Assembly (NCBI RefSeq): GCF_000016325.1
Contig: NC_009436.1
Span: 4,278,001 to 4,342,000, forward strand
Source: Enterobacter sp. 638
GTDB lineage: Bacteria > Pseudomonadota > Gammaproteobacteria > Enterobacterales > Enterobacteriaceae
Length of the DNA: 64,000 bases
Direction of reading: 5' to 3'
The position numbers were made by a program, and so were the translations under genes. This document shows positions 12,347 to 25,213 of this stretch, piece after piece (positions within the stretch are counted from its first letter, which is position 1; every line of letters starts with the position of its first letter). The notes beneath the pieces are model-generated. The model searched no databases. It was not told the origin of the DNA and saw only the letters and a program-made list of their open reading frames with translations.

Positions 12347-13102
12347 TCAGAACTTGTAGCCGCGATGCAAGGCAACAACACCGGCCGTCAGGTTGAAATA
12401 CTCAACGTTCTCCAGCCCAGCATCCTGCATCATCGCTTTTAAGGTGTCCTGATCAGGGTGCATACGGATAGATTCCGCCAGATAGCGGTAGCTTTCGCCG
12501 TCATTTGCCACCATTTCACCGATACGCGGTAAAACGTGGAACGAATAGGCATCATAGGCTTTGCTCAGCGGTTCGATAATAGGTTTGGAGAATTCGAGCA
12601 CCAGCAAACGTCCACCGGGCTTAAGCACGCGATACATAGAACGCAGCGCTTTTTCTTTATCGGTGACGTTACGCAGACCAAAAGAAATAGTGATGCAGTC
12701 AAACGTATTGTCCGGGAATGGCAGGGCTTCGGCATTCGCCTGAACATATTCAACGTTGCCGACAACGCCAATGTTACGCAGCTTTTCACGCCCCATTTTC
12801 AGCATGGAGTCGTTGATATCTGCCAGCACTACGCGGCCAGTGTCGCCAACCATGCGGGAGAATTTCGCGGTTAAATCACCTGTACCACCCGCCAGATCCA
12901 GCACGGTTTGACCACGACGAACGCCGCTACAGTCGATAGTGAAGCGCTTCCACAAGCGATGAATTCCGAATGACATCAGGTCATTCATAACATCGTACTT
13001 TGCCGCCACGGAATGGAATACGTGGGCAACCATGTCAGCTTTCTGCGCTTTGGCGACAGTCTGAAAGCCAAAGTGTGTCGTATCTTGTGAATCGTCAACC
13101 AT
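12347..13102 (-). CDS. ubiE: Ubiquinone/menaquinone C-methyltransferase UbiE
   Basis: SAM-dependent methyltransferase (251 aa) acting on 2-polyprenyl-6-methoxy-1,4-benzoquinol and demethylmenaquinol, so it serves both quinone pathways. The SAM-binding motif I is [15 protein letters not shown] (about residues 67-81), with family signatures [17 protein letters not shown] and [17 protein letters not shown]. It is the first gene of ubiE-ubiJ-ubiB; rmuC ends upstream on the same strand, 66 nt away. Confidence 0.99.
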   Translation of the reverse strand: MVDDSQDTTHFGFQTVAKAQKADMVAHVFHSVAAKYDVMNDLMSFGIHRLWKRFTIDCSGVRRGQTVLDLAGGTGDLTAKFSRMVGDTGRVVLADINDSMLKMGREKLRNIGVVGNVEYVQANAEALPFPDNTFDCITISFGLRNVTDKEKALRSMYRVLKPGGRLLVLEFSKPIIEPLSKAYDAYSFHVLPRIGEMVANDGESYRYLAESIRMHPDQDTLKAMMQDAGLENVEYFNLTAGVVALHRGYKF

Positions 13103-13168
13103 CTCAGTGCCTGCTAATCCGTCAAATGTTCGTGAAGTGTAACAGATTGGGCGCGTTTGCCCTACGAT

Positions 13169-14626
13169 TCAACCACCCCGAAAGAATCGGTCTGCCTGCG
13201 TTTCGGACGATGCTTGTGCGTCTAAATCGTTGTCTTGATTGCCTGTATTTTGCTCACCTGCCCCGTCCCGCAGACGATATTCTTCGTCCTGAGCCGTAGC
13301 CTGCTCCGCCAATTCCGGATTAATCTCGCGCTTGACTTCAACGCCCAGGCTGCGAAACGCCTCAGCTTGTGAAAGCAGATTTCCTCGGCCCGACGAGAGT
13401 TTTTTCATCGCCTGGCGGTAATTATCCTGCGCCCTGTCCAGGCTTTGCCCAACGGAGGTCATGTCGTCTACAAACAGGCGCATTTTGTCGTACAGCTTGC
13501 TGGCGCGATCGGCAATTTGCTGCGCGTTACGGCTTTGATGCTCGTAGCGCCACAGGTTAGCGATAGTGCGTAGCGCCACCAGCAGCGTGGTGGGACTGAC
13601 GAGCATGATGTTGTTTTTCAACGCTTCGGTGATAAGTTCAGGTTGTCTGTCGAGCGCCAGCAAAAATGCCGGTTCGACCGGAATAAACATCAGCACATAA
13701 TCCAGCGAGCGCAGCCCTGGCAACTGCTGATAATCTTTTCGCCCCAGCAGGCGAATGTGATTTCGCATGGAGGCAATGTGCTCCTGTAGCGCGGATTCTC
13801 GGGTGAAGTCATCTTCGGCATTGAAGTAACGTTCGTAGGCCACCAGCGTCATTTTGGCATCAATCACCACGTCTTTACCTTGCGGGAGACGCACGATGAC
13901 ATCAGGCTGCATCCGCGACCGAGTGTCGGTTTCTATGCTGACCTGCGTTTCGTATTCATATCCCTCTCGCAGACCAGAGGCTTCCAGCACGCGGGTAAGC
14001 ACCACTTCGCCCCAGTTACCCTGCGTTTTATTGTCGCCCTTGAGCGCACGGGTCAGGTTGACCGCCTCTTGCGCCATCTGCGCATTCAGTTGCTGGAGGT
14101 TACGGATCTCATGCGCCAGCGTGTGGCGTTCGCGCGACTCCTGGCCAAAGCTGTCCTGCACCTGGCGACGAAAACCATCCAGTTGTTCACGCAAGGGGGT
14201 TAGCAAACCATTCAGGCTCTGGCGATTCTGCTCATCAACGCGGCGATTGCTCTGCTCAAAGATACGGTTAGCCAGATTTTCAAACTGCTCGCTCAGGCGC
14301 TGCTCGCTGTTGATCATCTGACGGATTTTGTCTTCAGCATGCAGCTGGGTGGATTCCAGACGGGTGGTGACTTCGCGCAGATCGGCTTCTAAAGAGGTGT
14401 TGATATCACGCAGATTACGCAATTCATTGTTGAGCAATTCGCACTCGTCACGCCAGTGTGCGCTCAGTGTAAGCTGTTGTTTTGCAGCGCTGAGCTCAGC
14501 CACCATCTCTTCACGATCGGCCAGCTGATCGGCTTTATGTTGCGCATGCTGGTAGCCGGACATCAGCCAGCCCACACCCGCGCCCACCAGCGCAATCACT
14601 GCATAAATTAGGATTGAGATATCCAC
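13169..14626 (-). CDS. rmuC: DNA recombination protein RmuC
   Basis: RmuC (485 aa) limits inversions between short inverted repeats. It begins with a membrane anchor (MDISILIYAVIALVGAGVGWLM) and continues with a long coiled coil (about 30-190). The nuclease-like PD-(D/E)XK domain has the core DVVIDAKMTLVAYERYF near residue 255. The C-terminal tail is low-complexity and longer than in E. coli (475 aa). It lies in the ubiE direction; the gap to udp holds the udp terminator. Confidence 0.96.
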   Translation of the reverse strand: MDISILIYAVIALVGAGVGWLMSGYQHAQHKADQLADREEMVAELSAAKQQLTLSAHWRDECELLNNELRNLRDINTSLEADLREVTTRLESTQLHAEDKIRQMINSEQRLSEQFENLANRIFEQSNRRVDEQNRQSLNGLLTPLREQLDGFRRQVQDSFGQESRERHTLAHEIRNLQQLNAQMAQEAVNLTRALKGDNKTQGNWGEVVLTRVLEASGLREGYEYETQVSIETDTRSRMQPDVIVRLPQGKDVVIDAKMTLVAYERYFNAEDDFTRESALQEHIASMRNHIRLLGRKDYQQLPGLRSLDYVLMFIPVEPAFLLALDRQPELITEALKNNIMLVSPTTLLVALRTIANLWRYEHQSRNAQQIADRASKLYDKMRLFVDDMTSVGQSLDRAQDNYRQAMKKLSSGRGNLLSQAEAFRSLGVEVKREINPELAEQATAQDEEYRLRDGAGEQNTGNQDNDLDAQASSETQADRFFRGG

Positions 14627-14724
14627 AACGCCCCCTGCATCAAACCATTACCCGCACAAAATAGAATTGTGCTGTATAAACGTCCAGTTTGAAAGGGGTT
14701 TCCTGCGAGGCGCTACGCAAAAAG

Positions 14725-14749
14725 AAAAGGCCGAACGCGTCGGCCTTTT
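14725..14749 (-). terminator. Rho-independent terminator of udp
   Basis: Ten-bp perfect stem AAAAGGCCGA/TCGGCCTTTT with a 5-nt loop. On the minus strand it is followed by TTTTCTTTTT. It lies 15 nt after the udp stop codon. Confidence 0.88.
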
Positions 14750-14764
14750 ATCTGAAAGGGGAAA

Positions 14765-15526
14765 CTAGATTAGGCGGCGAGCCGCTTCAACCACGATTTT
14801 CACCGCATGGCTTTCGGTTTTCTTCATGGTTTCTGCATTTGGAATTTCTTGCTGGGTGCGGTTAACGATAACACCCGCCACCATACCGGCACGCAGACCC
14901 TGGCTTGCGCACATGGTCAGCAGCGTTGCAGATTCCATTTCGTAGTTCATTACGCCCATGGACTGCCACTCTTCCATCGAACCCTTGAAGCGGTTCACTA
15001 CGCGACCGGAGAAGGTGTCGTAACGCTCCTGGCCTGGGTAGAAGGTATCAGAAGAGGCGGTCACGCCGATGTGGGTCGTTGCGCCCACGGATTTCGCGGC
15101 TTCAACCAGTGCAGTGGTACATTCAAAGTCCGCTACAGCTGGATATTCCATTGGCGCAAAGTGCAGGCTTGCCCCGTCCAGACGCACAGAAGCCGTGGTC
15201 ACCAGCACGTCGCCGACGTTGATGTGCGGCTGAATAGCGCCAGTTGTCCCGATACGCAAGAAAGTACGAATGCCCAGCTGTGCCAGCTCTTCAACGGCGA
15301 TAGAAGTAGACGGGCCGCCGATACCGGTCGAACACACGATAACCGCTTTGCCATCCAGCTCAGCACGCCAGGTGGTGAATTCGCGATGCGCAGCCAGCTT
15401 GACCGGCTTATCCATCAGCGCGGCGATCTTTTCCACACGCTCAGGATCGCCAGGGACGATAGCCAGCGTAGCCCCTTGTAAATCGTTTTTAGTGAGGCCG
15501 AGATGAAAAACATCAGACTTAGACAT
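14765..15526 (-). CDS. udp: Uridine phosphorylase Udp
   Basis: Converts uridine and phosphate to uracil and ribose-1-phosphate in pyrimidine salvage; a hexameric NP-I family enzyme. It has 253 aa. The phosphate/ribose site appears in VPGDPERV and the family signature in [16 protein letters not shown]; the C-terminal [12 protein letters not shown] contacts the nucleoside. Two CRP-like sites upstream suggest catabolite and nucleoside (CytR-type) control. It is divergent from ysgA. Confidence 0.99.
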   Translation of the reverse strand: MSKSDVFHLGLTKNDLQGATLAIVPGDPERVEKIAALMDKPVKLAAHREFTTWRAELDGKAVIVCSTGIGGPSTSIAVEELAQLGIRTFLRIGTTGAIQPHINVGDVLVTTASVRLDGASLHFAPMEYPAVADFECTTALVEAAKSVGATTHIGVTASSDTFYPGQERYDTFSGRVVNRFKGSMEEWQSMGVMNYEMESATLLTMCASQGLRAGMVAGVIVNRTQQEIPNAETMKKTESHAVKIVVEAARRLI

Positions 15527-15598
15527 AGGTGACTCCTCTGTGGGTCGGGTTGTCAGAAGAAGTAAAACGGTACTTTACAGAAGCACCGGGTACATTTT

Positions 15599-15614
15599 CG
15601 TGACAGACCTCACC
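15599..15614. promoter_or_regulatory. CRP-like site 1 upstream of udp
   Basis: CGTGA-N6-TCACC matches 8 of the 10 conserved bases of the CRP consensus. It lies 73 nt before the udp start codon and its centre is 52 bp from the second site, the spacing typical of CytR/CRP promoters. CRP is known to activate udp in E. coli. Confidence 0.65.
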
Positions 15615-15650
15615 ACGAATGAAAATGATTGCAGTTAATTACCATAAAAT

Positions 15651-15666
15651 AGTGACATGCATCACA
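15651..15666. promoter_or_regulatory. CRP-like site 2 upstream of udp
   Basis: AGTGA-N6-TCACA is a near-consensus CRP site. Its centre is 52 bp upstream of site 1 (relative to udp), leaving room for CytR between two CRP dimers. It lies about 110 nt before the divergent ysgA start and could also act on that gene. Confidence 0.75.
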
Positions 15667-15775
15667 CTAACAAGTTATATCGTTTACTACTGCACAAAAG
15701 ATAGCCCGTTTCGGGCACTGTGAATTGTTAACTTGAGGTCTATATTTATTTGCACCAACGGGTACGGAGAATACC

Positions 15776-16582
15776 ATGACTCAAAAAACGAATTTTGCAC
15801 CTGCCGCCGCCCCTCTCGCGTCAACCATTGTTTCAACATCTGAAGACGCCATCACGGCAGGCGAAACCTCGATCCCTTCGCAGGGTGAAAACATGCCCGC
15901 GTATCACGCGCGTCCAAAGGATGCGGACGGGCCTTTGCCGATCGTCATTGTGGTTCAGGAGATTTTTGGCGTTCACGAACATATTCGGGACGTCTGCCGT
16001 CGCCTGGCGCTGGAGGGTTATCTGGCCGTCGCGCCGGAGCTGTACTTCCGTCAGGGCGACCCCAATGAATACAGTGATATCCCAACGCTGTTCAGCAATC
16101 TGGTCAGCAAAGTACCGGATGCGCAGGTGCTGGCCGATCTCGATCATGTCGCCAGTTGGGCGGCGCGTAACGGCGGCGATGCGCATCGATTAATGGTCAC
16201 GGGCTTTTGCTGGGGCGGACGTATCACCTGGCTATACGCCGCGCACAATCCGCAGTTGAAAGCCGCCGTGGCCTGGTACGGCAAGCTGGTTGGCGAAAAA
16301 ACGCTGAATTCACCCAAGCACCCGGTGGATATCGCGGTCGATCTCAACGCGCCCGTTCTTGGCCTGTACGGTGGCGAAGATACGGGTATTTCGCTGGAGA
16401 GCGTGGAGACCATGCGTCAGGCGCTGCGTGCCGCGAATGCCAAAGCAGAAATCGTGGTTTATCCGGAGGCGGGACATGCCTTTAACGCCGATTATCGCCC
16501 AAGCTATCACGAAGAGTCTGCCAAAGACGGCTGGCAGCGAATGTTGGCGTGGTTCCGGCAGTATGGCGCGAAAAAGGGTTAA
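15776..16582 (+). CDS. ysgA: Dienelactone hydrolase family protein YsgA
   Basis: Alpha/beta hydrolase of the dienelactone hydrolase (carboxymethylenebutenolidase) family, 268 aa; its cellular substrate is not established. The Cys-His-Asp triad is visible: nucleophile in TGFCWGGR (about residue 143), Asp in LYGGEDTGI and His in PEAGHAFNADY. There is a variable Ala/Ser/Thr-rich N-terminus of about 30 residues; I see no convincing signal peptide. The ATG at 15776 follows a GGAG site. In E. coli the gene lies beside metE; here the bgl-like operon separates them. Confidence 0.93.
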   Translation: MTQKTNFAPAAAPLASTIVSTSEDAITAGETSIPSQGENMPAYHARPKDADGPLPIVIVVQEIFGVHEHIRDVCRRLALEGYLAVAPELYFRQGDPNEYSDIPTLFSNLVSKVPDAQVLADLDHVASWAARNGGDAHRLMVTGFCWGGRITWLYAAHNPQLKAAVAWYGKLVGEKTLNSPKHPVDIAVDLNAPVLGLYGGEDTGISLESVETMRQALRAANAKAEIVVYPEAGHAFNADYRPSYHEESAKDGWQRMLAWFRQYGAKKG

Positions 16583-16619
16583 GCCGCTCACAATTTAGCG
16601 CACGAAGCACAACGGTTGT

Positions 16620-16651
16620 TTGACTTTTAAACAGCTTTTGGCCGATATAAA
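16620..16651 (+). promoter_or_regulatory. Possible promoter of the beta-glucoside operon
   Basis: TTGACT (16620-16625) and an AT-rich TATAAA/GATATA box (16644-16651), 18-20 bp apart, stand just before the RAT element. The wide spacer suggests a weak promoter. No clear CRP site was found nearby. Confidence 0.35.
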
Positions 16652-16658
16652 AAGCACA

Positions 16659-16739
16659 GGCGTGTCACTACGTTCCGTAGGCAAGACCTGAAGCCCATTT
16701 CTCCTCCCCGGGGGAAATGGGCTTCAGGTCTTTTTTTTT
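16659..16739 (+). terminator. RAT antiterminator element overlapping a strong terminator
   Basis: The terminator (16685-16739) has a 16-bp perfect stem GACCTGAAGCCCATTT/AAATGGGCTTCAGGTC, a further 4-5 G-C/G-U pairs and nine T residues. The segment 16659-16691 (GGCGTGTCACTAC..., ending GTAGGCAAGACCTGA) resembles the ribonucleic antiterminator of E. coli bgl and contains its own CTACG/CGTAG stem. Its 3' half is the 5' arm of the terminator, so the two structures exclude each other: the classic BglG/LicT switch. Confidence 0.9.
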
Positions 16740-16761
16740 GCTCTGGAGACAGGGGCCAGAC

Positions 16762-20036
<3,275 letters not shown>

Positions 20037-20059
20037 ACGGCCAAGCCGCAGGAATAACC

Positions 20060-20896
20060 GTGATTACGATAAAAAAATCGCTCAATAACAGCATGCTGCT
20101 GGTCGACAACGATCGGCGGGAGATGATTTTGTTTGGTAAAGGGATTGGCTTTGGCGCGAAAGCGGGGAGCCAAATCGACCTGACGCAGGTGGAGAAAGTC
20201 TTCCTGCCGCTGAGCGATCTCAAGTCCCGTCACTTTTTATCGCTCACGGACACCATTCCTGCGGCATTCTTTGAAATAAGCCACGAGATTCTGACGCTCG
20301 CCCGCACGCTTTGCGGCGACAAACTTAACTCAGTGCTGCTTTTCACCCTCGCAGAGCATCTGCACTTTGCGGTAGAACGCAGCCGCAGCGGGCAGGTGAT
20401 TCTCAATAAGCTGAGCTGGGAAGTGAAGCGCTACTACCCGCAAGAATACAGCGTTGGGATGCAGGCGCGGGCAAACGTCAACGCGCAGTTTGGCGTTGAC
20501 CTGCCGGAGGACGAAGCGGTGAACATCGCTTTTCACCTGATTAATGCCAGCGGTCAGACTGACGACAGTTCGGCGCATCAGCAGGTTGAGTTGGTCAATC
20601 GCATCGCCGAAATCGTGCGCTATAAACTGAGCAAAGCCATTGATACGCAGTCGGTCAATTACATGCGGTTTATTACCCATCTGCGCTACTTTGCCGAGCG
20701 GGTATTGACCGGGAAAATTGTGGTCAGCGAGACCGAGGATTTTTATCAGGAATTAATGCGCCATCGCCCGGATGCCATGACCGTCGCGTGGGTGATTCGC
20801 GATTATGTGCAGGAAAAATATCAACTCACGCTGCCAAAAGATGAACTGACCTGGCTGAGCATTCATATTAGCCGATTGATGGAAGGTCAGGCGTAG
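20060..20896 (+). CDS. BglG/LicT-family transcriptional antiterminator
   Basis: RNA-binding antiterminator (278 aa). The co-antiterminator domain is about residues 1-55, with motifs NNSMLLVDNDRREMILFGKGIGF. Two PTS regulation domains follow: PRD1 about 65-170, including AEHLHFAVER, and PRD2 about 171-278, including HLRYFAERV and HISRL. It would bind the RAT at 16659-16691 and be inactivated by PTS phosphorylation when no substrate is present. The start is GTG at 20060, after AGGA. Unlike E. coli bglGFB, the antiterminator gene comes last, so it lies behind the terminator it controls. Confidence 0.95.
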   Translation: MITIKKSLNNSMLLVDNDRREMILFGKGIGFGAKAGSQIDLTQVEKVFLPLSDLKSRHFLSLTDTIPAAFFEISHEILTLARTLCGDKLNSVLLFTLAEHLHFAVERSRSGQVILNKLSWEVKRYYPQEYSVGMQARANVNAQFGVDLPEDEAVNIAFHLINASGQTDDSSAHQQVELVNRIAEIVRYKLSKAIDTQSVNYMRFITHLRYFAERVLTGKIVVSETEDFYQELMRHRPDAMTVAWVIRDYVQEKYQLTLPKDELTWLSIHISRLMEGQA

Positions 20897-20928
20897 GGCT
20901 GGCGTTTTCGCCCCCTGCCGCCTGTTTC

Positions 20929-20951
20929 CCCTCTCCCCAAAGAGGAGAGGG
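20929..20951. repeat. GC-rich palindrome at convergent ends, copy 1
   Basis: Eight-bp stem CCCTCTCC/GGAGAGGG with a 7-nt loop and no T tract. The same stem core recurs at 32905-32928 and 40369-40390, each between convergent genes. It probably acts as a two-way transcript end or RNA-stabilising structure. Confidence 0.6.
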
Positions 20952-20963
20952 TCATTCGGGCAA

Positions 20964-23225
20964 TTAACCCTGACGCAGGTTCTGCGCGGCTTTCACCATA
21001 TTCGCGAGCGCGGCGCGGGTTTCCGGCCAGCCACGGGTTTTCAGGCCGCAGTCCGGGTTCACCCACAAGCGCTCTGCCGGAATACGCTGAGCGGCTTTCG
21101 CCAGCAACGCCTCGATCCATTCTACGCTTGGCACATTAGGAGAGTGAATGTCGTACACGCCCGGACCGATTTCGTTCGGATAGTCGAACTCCTCAAACGA
21201 CTCCAGCAGTTCCATATCGGAGCGCGAAGTTTCGATGGTGATCACGTCGGCATCCAGCGCTGCGATGGAATCCATGATGTCGTTAAATTCGCAGTAACAC
21301 ATATGGGTGTGGATCTGCGTGTCGTTCTTTGCCACCGCGGCGTTGATGCGGAAAGCCTCCACGCCCCATTGCAGGTAAGCATCCCAGTCGCTACGGCGCA
21401 GCGGCAGGCCTTCGCGCAGGGCCGGTTCGTCAATCTGGATGATGCCGATTCCTGCGGCTTCGAGATCCGCCACTTCGTCACGCAGCGCCAGCGCAATCTG
21501 CTTGGCGATGGTTTCACGCGTCACATCCTCTCGCGGGAATGACCAGCAAAGAATGGTCACCGGGCCGGTCAACATGCCTTTCACCGGTTTGTCGGTCAGA
21601 GACTGTGCGTACTTCGCCCACTCCACGGTAATCGCTTCCGGACGGCTGACGTCGCCAATCACGACCGGCGGCTTCACGCAGCGGGAGCCATAGCTTTGCA
21701 CCCAGCCGTTTTGGGTAAACACAAAACCATCGAGGTGCTCACCGAAGTATTCCACCATGTCATTACGCTCGGCTTCGCCGTGCACCAGCACGTCCAGACC
21801 CAAACGTTCCTGCTCAATAATCGCCTGCTTAATGTGTTCCGCAATGCCGGTGCGGTAGTTGTTGGCGTCGAGATTGCCTTTTTTGAAGTCCAGACGCAGG
21901 CCGCGGATTTCAGTGGTCTGCGGGAATGAACCGATAGTGGTGGTCGGCCACGCAGGCAAGTTGAAGCGCGCACGCTGCGCTTCGGCACGCACTTCATAGG
22001 CGTTTTCACGCTGGCTGTCTTTCGCGGTGATCGCCGCCAGACGTTTTTCTACCGCCGCATTATGCACGCGAGTCGAATGGCGGCGCGCCTGAATCGGCGC
22101 ACTCCACTCGACCAGCTTCGCGGTGTCGCCGCTATTCAGCGCATCGCGCAGCAGAGCCAGCTCTTCACATTTTTGCAGGGCGAAGGCGAACCAGCTTTTC
22201 ACTTCTGCATCCAGTCGCGTTTCGACACTCAAATCGATCGGGCTGTGCAGCAGAGAGCACGAAGAGGCAACCCACACGTCACGTTTGCCGACGATATCTT
22301 TAATCTGCGCGTATTTCTCGGTCAGATCGGCGCGCCAGACGTTACGCCCGTTCACCAGGCCCGCAGACAGTAGCCAGTCGGACGGCAGACGTTTGTTGAG
22401 TTCAGCCACCTCATCTTTGCCGTGAACCAGATCCACGTGCAGACCCTGCACGGGCAGCGCGGTGATGGTATCGAGATTCGGCGTGACGCCTTCGAAATAG
22501 GTGGTCAGCAGCAGTTTGGTCTGGCCCGTCAGTGCGTCGTAAGCCGGTTTAAACGCATCCAGCCATTCCTGCGGCAGCTCCAGCACCAGCGCGGGTTCGT
22601 CGATTTGTACCCACTCAACGCCGCGTTTTGCCAGTTCAGCCAGCACCTGTTGGTATACCGGCAAGATGTCGTTCAGCAGGCTCAGGCGGTCAAACTGCTC
22701 GCCTTTCACTTTACCCAGCCACAGATACGTTACCGGCCCGAGCAGAACCGGTTTAATGTTGTGGCCCAGCGCCAGCGCTTCGTCAACTTCATCCAGCAGC
22801 TGCGTCCAGGTCAGTTTGAACTGCTGGCCTTTCACGAACTCTGGAACCATATAGTGATAGTTGGTGTTAAACCATTTGGTCATTTCCGCCGCCGCCGCTG
22901 GCTCGCCGGTTGGCGCACGTCCACGGCCCAGGCGGAACAGGGTGTCGATATCCACCGATCCATCTTTGTTCTGATGACGAGCCGGCACGTTGCCAAGCAG
23001 CAGGCTGGTGGTCAGAACATGGTCGTACCAGGCAAAATCGCCCACCGGCAGCAGATCAATCCCCGCCTGTTTTTGCTGATCCCAGTGGCGAGCACGCAGC
23101 TCGCGGCCAACGGCCAACAGATCTTCGCGGGTGGATTGACCCGCCCAGTAACTTTCTTGTGCTTTTTTCAGTTCGCGGCGCAAGCCAACGCGAGGGAAAC
23201 CGAGAGTGTGGTTGATTACAGTCAT
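20964..23225 (-). CDS. metE: Cobalamin-independent methionine synthase MetE
   Basis: Zinc enzyme (753 aa) that transfers the methyl group of 5-methyltetrahydropteroyltriglutamate to homocysteine. It has two fused barrels: an N-terminal domain (about 1-330), with folate-binding Lys residues in [22 protein letters not shown], and a catalytic C-terminal half. Zinc ligands are in [12 protein letters not shown] (His, Cys) and [10 protein letters not shown] (Cys). It is divergent from its activator gene metR; MetJ-type boxes and a dispersed repeat lie between them. Confidence 0.99.
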   Translation of the reverse strand: MTVINHTLGFPRVGLRRELKKAQESYWAGQSTREDLLAVGRELRARHWDQQKQAGIDLLPVGDFAWYDHVLTTSLLLGNVPARHQNKDGSVDIDTLFRLGRGRAPTGEPAAAAEMTKWFNTNYHYMVPEFVKGQQFKLTWTQLLDEVDEALALGHNIKPVLLGPVTYLWLGKVKGEQFDRLSLLNDILPVYQQVLAELAKRGVEWVQIDEPALVLELPQEWLDAFKPAYDALTGQTKLLLTTYFEGVTPNLDTITALPVQGLHVDLVHGKDEVAELNKRLPSDWLLSAGLVNGRNVWRADLTEKYAQIKDIVGKRDVWVASSCSLLHSPIDLSVETRLDAEVKSWFAFALQKCEELALLRDALNSGDTAKLVEWSAPIQARRHSTRVHNAAVEKRLAAITAKDSQRENAYEVRAEAQRARFNLPAWPTTTIGSFPQTTEIRGLRLDFKKGNLDANNYRTGIAEHIKQAIIEQERLGLDVLVHGEAERNDMVEYFGEHLDGFVFTQNGWVQSYGSRCVKPPVVIGDVSRPEAITVEWAKYAQSLTDKPVKGMLTGPVTILCWSFPREDVTRETIAKQIALALRDEVADLEAAGIGIIQIDEPALREGLPLRRSDWDAYLQWGVEAFRINAAVAKNDTQIHTHMCYCEFNDIMDSIAALDADVITIETSRSDMELLESFEEFDYPNEIGPGVYDIHSPNVPSVEWIEALLAKAAQRIPAERLWVNPDCGLKTRGWPETRAALANMVKAAQNLRQG

Positions 23226-23287
23226 GTGTCATTCCTCTAAGAATTCATTGAATCTGAAGGCAAACTCTAAATAGTTCGGCTGGCAGG

Positions 23288-23359
23288 AAGGCGGCCCCGC
23301 AGCGCATCCCCAGGAGCTTACTGAAGTAAGTGACTGGGGTAAGCGAGGACGCCAACGCA
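23288..23359 (+). repeat. Dispersed intergenic hairpin repeat, copy 2 (RtT-like)
   Basis: Hairpin at 23308-23339: CCCCAG/CTGGGG stem, tandem GA/GA mismatch, GCTTAC/GTAAGT stem and loop TGAA. It is flanked by AAGGCGGC and GCCAACGCA exactly like copy 1 at 4580-4652. Relative to copy 1 the outer stem has changed on both arms while pairing is kept. It lies in the metE leader region between metE and metR. Confidence 0.65.
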
Positions 23360-23385
23360 TCTGCAAGTCGAAATATGACGAGTTT

Positions 23386-23409
23386 GGACGTCCAGATGTT
23401 TACACATCC
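23386..23409. promoter_or_regulatory. Candidate MetJ operator (tandem met boxes)
   Basis: Three consecutive 8-mers, GGACGTCC, AGATGTTT and ACACATCC, resemble the MetJ met box AGACGTCT; the first matches 6 of 8. MetJ with S-adenosylmethionine represses both metE and metR in E. coli. The match is moderate for boxes 2 and 3. Confidence 0.5.
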
Positions 23410-23460
23410 ATAATTGGCGGTTACTGTATATTCCTCAAGCGCAAAATACTCATGCCGAAG

Positions 23461-23473
23461 TGAAGGACTTTCA
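23461..23473. promoter_or_regulatory. Candidate MetR site at the metR start
   Basis: TGAAGGACTTTCA fits the MetR consensus TGAA-N5-TTCA exactly and ends on the first base of the metR ATG. It also contains the ribosome-binding AAGGA. MetR is known to repress its own gene, so an overlapping site is plausible, but the motif is short. Confidence 0.45.
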
Positions 23474-24426
23474 TGATCGAGATAAAACACCTGAAAACGC
23501 TACAAGCGTTGCGGAATTGCGGGTCGCTCGCTGCGGCGGCGGCTACACTGCATCAGACGCAATCCGCGCTGTCACACCAGTTCAGCGATCTGGAACAACG
23601 CCTTGGCTTTCGCCTGTTCGTGCGTAAGAGTCAGCCGCTGCGCTTTACGCCGCAGGGTGAAATTTTGCTCCAGCTCGCCAATCAGGTGTTGCCGCAGATC
23701 GCCACCGCGCTGCAGTCCTGCAATGAGCCGCAGCAAACGAAATTGCGCATCGCCATTGAGTGTCACAGCTGTATTCAGTGGCTGACGCCTGCGCTTGAGA
23801 ATTTCCGCCAGCACTGGCCGCAGGTGGAGATGGACTTTAAATCGGGCATGACGTTTGACCCCCAGCCGTCTCTTCAGCAGGGCGAACTGGATCTGGTGAT
23901 GACGTCCGATATTCTGCCGCGCAGCGGGCTGCACTACTCACCGATGTTTGATTATGAAGTGCGTCTGGTGCTGGCTCCGGACCATCCGCTGGCGGCGAAA
24001 ACGCGCGTCACACCGGAAGATTTGGCGACCGAAACGCTGCTGATTTATCCGGTGCAGCGCAGTCGTCTGGATATCTGGCGGCATTTCCTGCAGCCGGCGG
24101 GCATCAGCCCGAACCTGAAAAGCGTCGATAACACGCTGCTATTGATTCAGATGGTGGCGGCGAGAATGGGTATTGCGGCGCTGCCGCACTGGGTGGTAGA
24201 GAGTTTTGAGCGCCAGGGTCTGGTGGTCACCAAAACCCTGGGCGAGGGATTATGGAGCCGGCTGTACTCCGCCGTGCGCGATGGCGAGCAGCGTCAGCCG
24301 GTCACGGAAGCGTTTATTCGTTCAGCGCGGAATCACGCTTGCGACCATCTGCCGTTTGTTCGGAGCGCGGAGCGACCCAATGGCGATGCACCCACAGTGA
24401 AGCCAGGATCACCGTTCCCCCAATGA
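23473..24426 (+). CDS. metR: LysR-type regulator MetR
   Basis: Homocysteine-responsive activator of metE and other methionine genes (317 aa). The winged helix-turn-helix is at about residues 1-62 ([30 protein letters not shown] covers part of it; quoted in two pieces it is [20 protein letters not shown] then [10 protein letters not shown]). The effector domain follows from about 90. Its last 113 nt overlap the convergent yigM gene. Confidence 0.98.
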   Translation: MIEIKHLKTLQALRNCGSLAAAAATLHQTQSALSHQFSDLEQRLGFRLFVRKSQPLRFTPQGEILLQLANQVLPQIATALQSCNEPQQTKLRIAIECHSCIQWLTPALENFRQHWPQVEMDFKSGMTFDPQPSLQQGELDLVMTSDILPRSGLHYSPMFDYEVRLVLAPDHPLAAKTRVTPEDLATETLLIYPVQRSRLDIWRHFLQPAGISPNLKSVDNTLLLIQMVAARMGIAALPHWVVESFERQGLVVTKTLGEGLWSRLYSAVRDGEQRQPVTEAFIRSARNHACDHLPFVRSAERPNGDAPTVKPGSPFPQ

Positions 24427-25213
24427 TAAAGCTCGGCCAGTGCGGCTGTTCCTGCCAGATGGCCAGGTTCACCAGCAGGCCGGCGGGCACGTGAACGTTG
24501 TTCATAATGCCCAGCGTTCCGGCGTCTACCTGCGTAGCGCCGTAGTTCCACATAAAATAGCCCAGCCCCGACGCGACCACGCCCAGCCAAATCAGCACGC
24601 TCCACTGCACCGTGGTGGTCGGCAATTTCTGCGGATTACCCAGCATGAACCACGCTACAACCGCGACAATAAGCGCCCCCATGTAGAACCACGCAAAGGC
24701 ATTGTGCTGGGGCATCGGCCGGGTTTCCATCAGGCGTTTATAGCCAACCATACCAATCGCGAAGCTGATGTTAGCGAGCTGAACGAACATCAGCCCGGTC
24801 CAAAAGTGATCGCTCACTTTGTCGTAGCGAATAATCGCTGCGCCCGCCACGGCCAGCAGCGCGCTCAGCACGTAGCCCCAGCGTAAGCGTCGCTTGCTCA
24901 GCAAATCATAAATGAGCGTGATATAGAGCGGCGTCAGCACGGTGAACAGCAGGAATTCTGAGACTGACAGATAGACATACGCGCGGAAGCTGAACAGATA
25001 CATAATGCCGAGCTGCATCGCGCCCACCAGCATATACAGCAGAATGGTTTTGAACGTTTGCCCGCGCAGACGCAGAAATGGCAGGAACACCAGCGCCGCC
25101 AGCCCTACGCGCATCAGCACGGAGAAATAGCTATCGACATGCCCGGCAAGATATTCACCGATCAGGCTGAACGAGAAGGCCCACAGAATAGTGGTGATAA
25201 TGAGTAGCGCCAC
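24314..25213 (-). CDS. yigM: Biotin transporter YigM (EamA family)
   Basis: Inner-membrane protein (299 aa) with ten predicted membrane spans arranged as two EamA repeats; the E. coli homologue was identified as the biotin carrier (bioP). Motifs [19 protein letters not shown] and [17 protein letters not shown] are conserved. The start is GTG at 25213, giving the E. coli-like N-terminus [13 protein letters not shown]. That codon lies on the 3' arm of a hairpin (about 25212-25246), which could hide the start. The 3' end overlaps metR antisense by 113 nt. Confidence 0.92.
   Translation of the reverse strand: MALLIITTILWAFSFSLIGEYLAGHVDSYFSVLMRVGLAALVFLPFLRLRGQTFKTILLYMLVGAMQLGIMYLFSFRAYVYLSVSEFLLFTVLTPLYITLIYDLLSKRRLRWGYVLSALLAVAGAAIIRYDKVSDHFWTGLMFVQLANISFAIGMVGYKRLMETRPMPQHNAFAWFYMGALIVAVVAWFMLGNPQKLPTTTVQWSVLIWLGVVASGLGYFMWNYGATQVDAGTLGIMNNVHVPAGLLVNLAIWQEQPHWPSFIIGGTVILASLWVHRHWVAPRSEQTADGRKRDSALNE

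Noticed and set aside
16717..16761. Earlier ATG of the PTS permease frame
   Set aside because: It is inside the terminator stem and lacks a ribosome site; the ATG at 16762 gives the family N-terminus.
22422..23240. 272-codon ORF antisense to metE
   Set aside because: Shadow frame of a conserved gene; no ribosome site or recognisable domain.
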